This document shows, piece after piece, positions 1 to 5,004 of a DNA stretch of 6,747 nucleotides. The notes beneath the pieces are model-generated. The model was not told where the DNA came from. It did no database searches and saw only the letters and a list, made by a program, of their open reading frames with translations. This DNA is from JALYUA01 sp038253555 (GTDB lineage Bacteria > Acidobacteriota > Thermoanaerobaculia > UBA5066 > Gp7-AA6). The first letter of the stretch is position 1. The number at the start of each line of letters is the position of its first letter. The translations under genes were made by a program, and so were the position numbers. The stretch is from the NCBI GenBank assembly GCA_038253555.1, contig JBBSGZ010000172.1, forward strand, positions 1 to 6,747, written 5' to 3'.

Positions 1-264
1 GAGTTGGCTGTCCCCGGGTCTCGATACCAGCCCTCTCCCCGCAGCTTCCCCGAAATCCTTCCCCCCGTCCTTTATCAACCCGGTGACCTCGTCCGAAAGG
101 TCCAGAACGGCGGCGAGATCTGGTTCCACGGACACGCTTTCAAAATCGGCAACGCATTCTTCAGGCAACCCGTCGCTCTTCGTCCCTCTCCCTTAGATGG
201 CCTCTTCGACGTCTTCTTCTGTCACCAGAAAATCGCTCAAATCAATCTCAACACTCAGAGATAA
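1..264 (+). CDS. IS481-family transposase, C-terminal fragment (5' truncated by window)
   Basis: The frame is open from base 1 and ends at TAA 262-264, giving the last 87 residues of a longer protein. The fragment reads like the post-catalytic tail of IS481-type DDE (rve-fold) transposases. It has an SRYQPSPR-FPE segment near residue 10, then a small beta domain with PGDLVRKVQ, a G-x-I-W-F-HG stretch, PVALRP and a closing DVFFCHQKIAQINL run. The DDE catalytic core lies upstream, outside the window, so activity cannot be judged. No frameshift or internal stop is visible. The family assignment comes from remembered family sequence, not from a search. The TTG at position 4 is not the real start; the gene enters from the left. 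It probably belongs to the same family as the gene starting at 6736, and possibly to the same copy if the molecule is circular. Confidence 0.8.
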   Translation, partial: ELAVPGSRYQPSPRSFPEILPPVLYQPGDLVRKVQNGGEIWFHGHAFKIGNAFFRQPVALRPSPLDGLFDVFFCHQKIAQINLNTQR

Positions 265-276
265 CCTTCCTGAAAA

Positions 277-326
277 CCGTCCACCATGTCTCCGAACAAC
301 CGTCCACCATGTCTCCGGTCCATACA
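277..326 (-). repeat. Right terminal inverted repeat of the IS, with two transposase-site-like direct repeats
   Basis: Read inward from 326, the end starts TGT and holds two exact 20-bp direct copies of one motif, at 298-317 and 275-294. Their starts are 23 bp apart, about two helical turns. The core of each copy is GTCCACCATGTCTCCG. The same 23-bp spacing recurs at the other IS end. Such paired motifs at IS ends usually act as transposase binding sites; that role is inferred here. Confidence 0.75.
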
Positions 327-344
327 CTCCCCGGGCCCGGGGAG
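327..344. repeat. 18-bp perfect palindrome abutting the IS end
   Basis: The sequence runs CTCCCCGGG then CCCGGGGAG and equals its own reverse complement. It begins at the first base after the IS terminal repeat and continues on its right into AGGGT. Its first six bases, CTCCCC, also occur immediately before the other IS end (6641-6646). It looks like part of a larger REP-like repeat whose missing left arm resembles 6637-6646. No gene is present between 265 and 483. Confidence 0.75.
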
Positions 345-389
345 AGGGTCCAAACCGCGGCAAGCTCGCCCACAGTGGCGGAAAAGCTC

Positions 390-438
390 GCAGCGGGAGG
401 AGTCTCCCGACCGAAGGGAGGGAGGAGCCTCTCGCTGC
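390..438. repeat. Imperfect inverted repeat (stem-loop) downstream of the PhzF-like gene
   Basis: Positions 390-400 pair with 428-438 over 11 bp with one mismatch, which is a G-U wobble in a plus-strand transcript. An inner CTCCC/GGGAG stem (404-408 with 416-420) closes a 7-base loop. It lies about 45 bases past the minus-strand stop codon, so it could end or stabilise that transcript. No T-tract follows on either strand, so I do not call it a Rho-independent terminator. A simple-sequence run of GCGAG-like units (441-463) follows it. Confidence 0.5.
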
Positions 439-466
439 GGGAGCGAGGCGAGCGAAGCGAGCGGAA

Positions 467-486
467 GCGACGGTTAGCGACGGTTA
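467..486. repeat. 10-bp tandem duplication overlapping the PhzF-like stop codon
   Basis: GCGACGGTTA occurs twice in a row, at 467-476 and 477-486. The right copy supplies the TAA stop codon of the minus-strand gene (486-484). The left copy lies outside the reading frame's end, so the protein is unaffected. It probably arose by slippage. Confidence 0.7.
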
Positions 487-1452
487 GAACTCGAGCAGCC
501 CCTCTCCGACGCGGATCACCCGTCCGCCCAGGATCACCTCGCGGATCGCGGAAAGGCGCCTCCCGGTTCCGTCGGCCGTCTCTCGTTTCGCGGGCCCGGA
601 CAGGTCCTCGGGCCCGACGTGCACCTCCACGTAGAGAGAGGACGGGCGTGAGAGAGCGTGCCCCTGCTCGATCACGAGCGAAGTGACGGGAGTGACCGGC
701 ACCGCCGCCTGAGAGACCAGGTATGCGGCGAGAGCTCCCGCCGCCGCACCCGCTCCGGGGATCTCGGAGGCCCCGACGGTGTCGAAGGCGCGGGCGTGCG
801 CGGCCGCTCCGGCGTCGCGCGTCTCCTTTGTAAACGCGTAGACGATCGTGGCGTCGAGCGGCGCCGCGACTTCCCGGAGCGCTCCGTACCGGGGCGCCGC
901 CCGCCCGAGCGCGTCGAGAGTCGCCACAGGAACGATCAGGGAAGGAAGGCCCGTCGAGGCGACGCGGACCGGCTGGTTGGTGGCCTGGAGGGCCTCCTCC
1001 TCGAGCCCCAGCGCCTTCGCGATCCGCGCCACGTCCTCTGCCGGAAGCCTCGGTCCGATCTTGGGCGGACGCTGCCGGAGGCGCAGCATCCCGATCCGGC
1101 CTCCTTCGACGAGGAGCTCGACGTGGAAGAGTCCCTCGCGGCCCTCATGGGCGAGGCGGGTGACCGGCTCCTCGAGAGGGAGGCGGTTTTCGGTCGCGTA
1201 CACGAAGTGGGCGCCGAGCGCCGGGTGGCCCGCAAATCCGAGCTCCCGTTCCCGGGAAAAGATGCGCAGCCGGAAGAGCGCGCCGGGCAGGGCGGAAGGG
1301 AAGAGGAAGGCGGTCGCGGCATGGTCCATTTCCCGCGCGACCCCCTGGAGAAGCTCCTCGGGGATCGACTCGCCCTCGGGAAAGATGGCGAGAGGATTGC
1401 CGGCGAGGGGGCGGTCCGCGAAGACGTCGACGAGAACGAAACGATGCTTCAC
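484..1452 (-). CDS. PhzF-family protein with degenerate active site (probable pseudo-isomerase)
   Basis: This 322-aa protein has the length and layout of the PhzF/YddE family, a two-lobed diaminopimelate-epimerase-like fold. It opens with HRFVLVDVFADRPLAGNPLAIF, as family members do. The family histidine is kept in GHPALGAHFV (H76). Recalled family members read SET at the catalytic glutamate, but here the site is AREMDHAATAF, so position 46 is Ala (GCG at 1315-1317). The second-lobe motif EDPATGSA is replaced by EIPGAGAA: Asp becomes I231 (ATC at 760-762) and Ser becomes A236. The fold looks complete but the proton-transfer chemistry is probably lost. I chose the GTG at 1452-1450 because homology begins there and because it forms a GTGA overlap with the kinase stop. 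An upstream extension of the frame to 2058 only shadows the kinase gene. No Shine-Dalgarno site is clear, so translation is probably coupled. The substrate or partner is unknown. Confidence 0.85.
   Translation of the reverse strand: MKHRFVLVDVFADRPLAGNPLAIFPEGESIPEELLQGVAREMDHAATAFLFPSALPGALFRLRIFSRERELGFAGHPALGAHFVYATENRLPLEEPVTRLAHEGREGLFHVELLVEGGRIGMLRLRQRPPKIGPRLPAEDVARIAKALGLEEEALQATNQPVRVASTGLPSLIVPVATLDALGRAAPRYGALREVAAPLDATIVYAFTKETRDAGAAAHARAFDTVGASEIPGAGAAAGALAAYLVSQAAVPVTPVTSLVIEQGHALSRPSSLYVEVHVGPEDLSGPAKRETADGTGRRLSAIREVILGGRVIRVGEGLLEF
1449..1452 (-). other. GTGA stop/start overlap
   Basis: On the minus strand the bases GTGA at 1452-1449 contain both the GTG start of the PhzF-like gene and the TGA stop of the kinase gene. 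Overlaps of this kind usually let terminating ribosomes restart on the next gene, keeping the two products in proportion. The lack of a good ribosome-binding site before the GTG fits this. Confidence 0.8.
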
Positions 1453-3551
1453 GGACGACGGCGGGCGGCGAGGAAGAGGACATCCCGCGCTCCCGCTGCC
1501 CCCGCTTTCTTCCACTCCGCCACGATCTGAGCGAACGCCCCGGCGAGCGAGGACCCGTCCGCGATGCGAGCGAAGTGCTGGACCGACTTTTCCGGGGGAA
1601 CCGCCTTCCCCGGAAAGGTCACCGCCGAAAGGCCCGCCGACGCGAGCACGAGGATGTCGCCGGGCTGTGTGCGCGCTTCCGCCAGCCGCACGTGCCCCCT
1701 CTCGGAGGCCGGAAACGGCACCGGGCGGCCCTCTCGCAGAAGCCACGGGATTTGGGCTCCGGGTCCGGCGGCGGCGAGCTGGACGCGGTCCGCTTCCCAG
1801 CGCGCGGCAGAGGCCGCGCAGGACGCGTCCGCGTCGAACGCCCTGGCGACGGCCTCTGCGGCGGAGGAGGGGAGCGCCTCGCGGCCCGCCGAGATCCCGC
1901 GCAGAAGGGCGCCGAGCGCCGACTCGACGGGGAGGGCGGTCTCCGCCAGGAGGAACGAAACGCAGTCGGCCGCCGCAGCGACGGCGTAGGAGACGAGGTC
2001 GAGTTCCTCGGAGCGCCAGCGGAGCGGCTCCGTTTCGAAGCCGGGGGTGGCGGGCCACTCGTGCGGCGAGAGCAGGGACTGGGCGCTTCTCAGGACCCGC
2101 GCCGCTCCCTCCCGCCGCGCCGTCGCGACCGCCGCCTCGTGCTGCCGCACGCTCTCGACGGCGATCGCCGAGTGCGTTCCGACCTCGACTAAGAATTCCT
2201 CATCCTCCTTGGTGAAGGCGCGATTGCGCTTGTTCAACAGCTGCACGACTCCCACGATCTCGCCGCTCGGTGTCTTCAGCGGCGCGGCGAGGATGGTCCG
2301 GGTCGTAAATCCGGAGGTGAGGTCCGTTCGCGACTCGAACCGCGGGTCTTTGTAGGCTTCCCGGATATTGATCGTCTCGCCCGTGCGCGCCACGGTCCCG
2401 GCGATGCCGCGGCCGACCGGCAGCTGGATCGGGGCGACGGCGCCTCCCTCCAGGATCTGGCTGACGAGCTCGTCGGCGCCGCGCTCCCGCAGAAAAATCG
2501 TACCGCGTTCGGCGTCCGTTTCGCTCGTGGCCGTCTTTAAGATGATCCGGAGGATCTCGGTCGGATCGAACGTGGCGGCGAGTGCCTTGTTCGCCTCCAG
2601 AATGACCATCAGCTTGACCATCTTGGCCCGAGTCACGGAGACTTCGGCGAGCACCCGCTCGAGCACCTGCCCTTCGAACGACGAGATCGCATCCGCGAGA
2701 GAGTCCGCATCCGGAAAGCGCGTCTGCGGGTCCTTCGCAATGGCGCGGTCGAGAATTCCGAGAAGTTCCGGCGGAAGGTCCGGGCGGAGCGTGGCCGCCT
2801 TCGGAGGCGCGTCGGAGATCACCCGGCGCACGAGCTTCGCCGTGTCGGGATCATCAAACGGGACCTGGCCCGTGAACATCTCGTAAAGGAGGACGCCCAT
2901 CGCATAAATGTCCGTGCGGACGCTTGGCGCGTCGCCCCGGAGAAGCTCCGGCGCCAGAAACTGCGGCGTTCCCGGAACGGTGTCCCCCTTTTCTCCCCGG
3001 TAGTCCGCGCTTTCGACGGCGATCCCGAAGTCCATCAGCCGCGGCGTGTCGTCGACTCCGACGATTACGTTCTCCGGCTTCAAGTCCCGGTGGAGGACCC
3101 CGATGCGATGCGCCGCGGCGAGTCCGCGGCAGATCTTCTTCGCGATCGAGAGCCCGCGGCCGAGCGGAAGCATCCTCTCTTCGTCCTCGACATCCTTGAG
3201 CGTGCGTCCGGGCAGGTACTCCATCGAGACGAATTCTTCGCCGTTTAATTCCACCAGGTCGAACACCCGGCAGACGTTCTCGTGCGTCACCCGGCGGGAC
3301 AGGATGATCTCGCGGCGAAGGGTCTCCCGCCGCTCGGGTGAGACACGGTCGGGGCGGATCCGTTTCAGCGCGATGTCGCAGTCGAGCTTCAGATCGCGCG
3401 CGCGATAGACGACGCCCATGCCGCCGAAACCGAGGACCCCTTCGATGCGATAGCGCCCCCCGAGCAGCGTTCCGGTCGTCAGTGGACGGTCCGGGCCCGT
3501 CGGGGCATCGCTCGGACCCGCGGTCGTCGGCGTGTTGCTGTCACGGGGCAC
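1449..3551 (-). CDS. Hanks-type Ser/Thr protein kinase with GAF and degenerate SpoIIE/PP2C-like C-terminal domain
   Basis: This 700-aa cytosolic protein has no membrane segment that I can see. Residues about 34-292 form a complete kinase domain: glycine loop GFGGMG (41-46), K63 in ALKRI, helix-C E81, HRDLKPEN (154-161), DFG (174-176), APE (200-202) and D214. It should therefore bind ATP and phosphorylate Ser/Thr. A helical linker leads to a GAF domain (about 315-468) that ends in an NKFDE signature (N440, K441, F446, D450, E451). Residues about 480-700 follow the outline of SpoIIE/RsbU-type phosphatases: AQSLLSP..P..PGFE, a LAAAGPG..P-LL segment and a PGDILVLASAG stretch. Their metal-binding aspartates are mostly missing. 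The GTG start at 3551 is forced, because an in-frame TAG lies 15-13 bases upstream and the next 30 codons offer only CTG. It is the first gene of a pair with the PhzF-like gene, overlapping it by 4 bp. Confidence 0.9.
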   Translation of the reverse strand: MPRDSNTPTTAGPSDAPTGPDRPLTTGTLLGGRYRIEGVLGFGGMGVVYRARDLKLDCDIALKRIRPDRVSPERRETLRREIILSRRVTHENVCRVFDLVELNGEEFVSMEYLPGRTLKDVEDEERMLPLGRGLSIAKKICRGLAAAHRIGVLHRDLKPENVIVGVDDTPRLMDFGIAVESADYRGEKGDTVPGTPQFLAPELLRGDAPSVRTDIYAMGVLLYEMFTGQVPFDDPDTAKLVRRVISDAPPKAATLRPDLPPELLGILDRAIAKDPQTRFPDADSLADAISSFEGQVLERVLAEVSVTRAKMVKLMVILEANKALAATFDPTEILRIILKTATSETDAERGTIFLRERGADELVSQILEGGAVAPIQLPVGRGIAGTVARTGETINIREAYKDPRFESRTDLTSGFTTRTILAAPLKTPSGEIVGVVQLLNKRNRAFTKEDEEFLVEVGTHSAIAVESVRQHEAAVATARREGAARVLRSAQSLLSPHEWPATPGFETEPLRWRSEELDLVSYAVAAAADCVSFLLAETALPVESALGALLRGISAGREALPSSAAEAVARAFDADASCAASAARWEADRVQLAAAGPGAQIPWLLREGRPVPFPASERGHVRLAEARTQPGDILVLASAGLSAVTFPGKAVPPEKSVQHFARIADGSSLAGAFAQIVAEWKKAGAAGARDVLFLAARRRP

Positions 3552-3560
3552 GGTCCTTCG

Positions 3561-3566
3561 ATTCTA
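3561..3566 (-). promoter_or_regulatory. Possible -10 element for the kinase operon
   Basis: The minus strand reads TAGAAT (5 of 6 to the sigma-70 consensus) at 3566-3561. A transcript starting about 7 bases later would have only a few bases before the GTG at 3551, so it would be almost leaderless. That fits the weak, badly spaced AAGGA just before the start. No convincing -35 is seen 16-18 bp upstream, so the call is tentative. Confidence 0.25.
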
Positions 3567-3579
3567 TCGGGCCGGCCGG

Positions 3580-3609
3580 AAAGAACCGGGACCCGTTTGG
3601 AAGTTCTTT
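3580..3609. promoter_or_regulatory. Inverted repeat in the divergent intergenic region (candidate operator)
   Basis: AAAGAAC at 3580-3586 is mirrored by GTTCTTT at 3603-3609 with a 16-base spacer. The arms are centred 23 bp apart, about two helical turns, and the right arm overlaps the proposed -35 of the fadL-type gene. This geometry would suit a dimeric regulator acting on one or both divergent operons. A 7-bp repeat could also arise by chance in a region this size. Confidence 0.3.
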
Positions 3610-3636
3610 GACTTTGCCGGCAGCGAGGATAAAGAT
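3608..3636 (+). promoter_or_regulatory. Candidate sigma-70-like promoter for the fadL-type operon
   Basis: TTGACT at 3608-3613 matches the -35 consensus at 5 of 6 positions. An A-rich block GATAAAGAT at 3628-3636 sits at about the right distance for a weak -10, with TAAAGA at a 16-bp spacing. This would give a leader of roughly 40-45 bases before the GTG at 3686. The -35 is convincing; the -10 is poor. Confidence 0.35.
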
Positions 3637-3670
3637 TGACCGGCTCACCGCTAAAACCCCGAGCTACTTC

Positions 3671-3677
3671 AGAGGAG
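3671..3677 (+). promoter_or_regulatory. Ribosome binding site of the fadL-type gene
   Basis: AGAGGAG lies 8 bases before the GTG at 3686. The earlier in-frame GTG at 3677 overlaps the last base of this site and so cannot use it. This decides the start in favour of 3686. Confidence 0.7.
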
Positions 3678-3685
3678 TGAAAACT

Positions 3686-4990
3686 GTGAAAAGAAGCCGG
3701 TTCCGGTTGAATCGGATCTCCCTCCCCGTCGCTCTGGTGATCTTCCTCGCGGCCGTCCCCGCTCTGCCTTCCGGGTTCCAGGTTCAGACCCAGGGCGCCA
3801 AGGCCACGGGAATGGGCCTCGCGTTCACGGCGGTTGCCGACGATCCCTCGGCGATCTTCTACAACCCCGCCGGCCTCGGGTGGCAGAAGCATTTCGAGGC
3901 GCAGATCGGGGCCGAGTTTCTTTCCAAGGTCAAGGGCGACTTCGAGGGCTCAAATCCGTATCCGGGCAACGGCGTCTCGGAGAAGCAGCATTCGACGACG
4001 TTCGTGGTTCCGAACGTCTACGCCGTGGTGCCCCTGACGAACGAACTCAACTTCGGGCTCGGGATCAATTCGCCGTATGGCCTCGGGTTCCGATGGGACA
4101 GACCCGAAACGTTCAGCGGCCGGTTCGTGTCGCAGAACGCCGTCGTCCAGACCCTGGACCTGAACCCCGTCCTCTCCTTCCTGGTGACGCCGAGCTTCGC
4201 GATCGCGGTCGGCGCGGATTATCGATTCTCCAAGGTCCAGCTCGAGAGAAACAATGCCGCGATCAACCCCCTCACCAATTCGGTGGTCGACGTCGCCCAC
4301 GTCAAGTTGAACAGCAAGATCCAGGACAACCACGGCTGGGGCTGGAATGCGGGAATCCTGTACAAGCCCATTCCCCAGTTCTCCTTCGGAGCCGCGTATC
4401 GGAGCAAGATCAAGATCGATTACGAGGGGACGGCCAACTTCGAGCAGCGGCTGACCGGCACCGCGTTCGACGCGCTGGTGGCGCCCCAGATTCCTCAGGG
4501 TACCCATCCGGTCAAGACCTCCATCGAGTTTCCCGCGAGCGTGAACCTCGGCACGGCGTTCACCTTCCCGGGCGACTTCCTCGTGTCGCTCGAGGCGGAC
4601 TGGACCCGGTGGAGAAGTTTCAAGGCGCTCGACATCCGCTTCCCGGACCTGGCGGGCCGGGACCTTCACCGCGAGGATGACTGGCGCAACTCCTGGGCGT
4701 ACCGGATCGGCTTTCAGAAGAAGTTCGGCGCGATGGCTTTTCGGGCCGGCTACTACCGGGACAAGACGCCGCAGCCGACGGAAGACATCGGTCCGCTCCT
4801 GGCGGACAACGACCGCGACGGGTATGCGGCCGGGTTCGGCTTCGGGACGGAGCACTGGGGCATCGACATCTCGGACCTCTACCTGAAGGTCCATGACCGG
4901 AACAACCGCGGCCGGTCGAATGACAACTTCTACGGCACCTTCAAGGAAGCCGTGAACGTTTTCGCGTTCAGCCTTCGAGTGGCGTTCTAA
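3686..4990 (+). CDS. OmpP1/FadL/TodX-family outer-membrane transport protein
   Basis: The 434-aa product is the size of E. coli FadL and should form a 14-strand outer-membrane beta-barrel that takes up fatty acids or other hydrophobic molecules. A basic N-terminus (KRSRFRLNR) precedes a hydrophobic signal segment (about residues 12-26). The mature protein probably begins near GFQVQTQGAKATGMG at residue 30, as in this family. The hatch-domain signature ADDPSAIFYNPAGL follows at 51-64, with the NPA triplet at 60-62. Alternating aromatic strands run to the end, and the final residue is Phe, typical of proteins handled by the BAM machinery. I chose the GTG at 3686 over longer in-frame starts because of the AGAGGAG site and because the signal peptide begins right there. 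The hydrolase gene follows after 14 bases, so they are probably co-transcribed. The cargo cannot be read from sequence; aromatics or alkanes are alternatives to fatty acids. Confidence 0.9.
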   Translation: MKRSRFRLNRISLPVALVIFLAAVPALPSGFQVQTQGAKATGMGLAFTAVADDPSAIFYNPAGLGWQKHFEAQIGAEFLSKVKGDFEGSNPYPGNGVSEKQHSTTFVVPNVYAVVPLTNELNFGLGINSPYGLGFRWDRPETFSGRFVSQNAVVQTLDLNPVLSFLVTPSFAIAVGADYRFSKVQLERNNAAINPLTNSVVDVAHVKLNSKIQDNHGWGWNAGILYKPIPQFSFGAAYRSKIKIDYEGTANFEQRLTGTAFDALVAPQIPQGTHPVKTSIEFPASVNLGTAFTFPGDFLVSLEADWTRWRSFKALDIRFPDLAGRDLHREDDWRNSWAYRIGFQKKFGAMAFRAGYYRDKTPQPTEDIGPLLADNDRDGYAAGFGFGTEHWGIDISDLYLKVHDRNNRGRSNDNFYGTFKEAVNVFAFSLRVAF

Positions 4991-4994
4991 CCAT

Positions 4995-5000
4995 GGAGAG
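4995..5000 (+). promoter_or_regulatory. Ribosome binding site of the SGNH hydrolase gene
   Basis: GGAGAG precedes the ATG at 5005 by 4 bases (GGAG by 6). It lies just inside the earlier ATG at 4993, which has no purine-rich site before it. I therefore prefer the start at 5005. Confidence 0.55.
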
Positions 5001-5004
5001 CACG

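Larger units (their letters stand above)
1..326 (+). mobile_element. 3' end of an IS481-type insertion sequence (truncated by window edge)
   Basis: This segment contains the C-terminal part of an IS481-type transposase, a 62-bp non-coding tail and a terminal repeat whose outer tip, read inward on the minus strand, is TGTATGGACC at 326-317. The assignment rests on the transposase tail and on the terminal repeat, which matches inverted the one at 6647-6696 without gaps (39 of 50 positions by my count). The DNA is visibly richer in A and T than the genes that follow, as expected for an acquired element. The left end of this copy lies outside the window. Confidence 0.8.

Noticed and set aside
275..317. 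Two 20-bp repeats suggesting a mini CRISPR array
   Set aside because: There are only two copies with a 3-base gap, no spacer-length intervals, and a matching inverted arrangement at 6647-6696. They are IS terminal motifs.
309..686. Small plus-strand open frames across 286-686
   Set aside because: They are Arg-rich, cross the IS end and the PhzF-like stop region, and have no ribosome binding site or family resemblance.
1453..2058. Upstream extension of the PhzF-like frame to 2058 (524 aa in all)
   Set aside because: The extra 200 residues are Arg/Pro/Gly-rich, resemble no domain and lie opposite the coding frame of the kinase C-terminus. Homology starts sharply at the GTG at 1452.
848..2215. 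Long plus-strand open frame of 455 aa
   Set aside because: It is antisense to the kinase and PhzF-like genes and its translation is low-complexity Arg/Ser/Pro. This is a high-GC shadow of real genes.
3338..3685. N-terminal extension of the FadL-type frame
   Set aside because: The added residues overlap the kinase start on the other strand and would bury the signal peptide. The GTG at 3686 has a good ribosome binding site.
3950..4894. Minus-strand open frame of 314 aa inside the fadL-type gene
   Set aside because: It is rich in Val, Glu and Arg repeats with no motif or ribosome binding site, and it mirrors the codon pattern of the FadL-type gene on the other strand.
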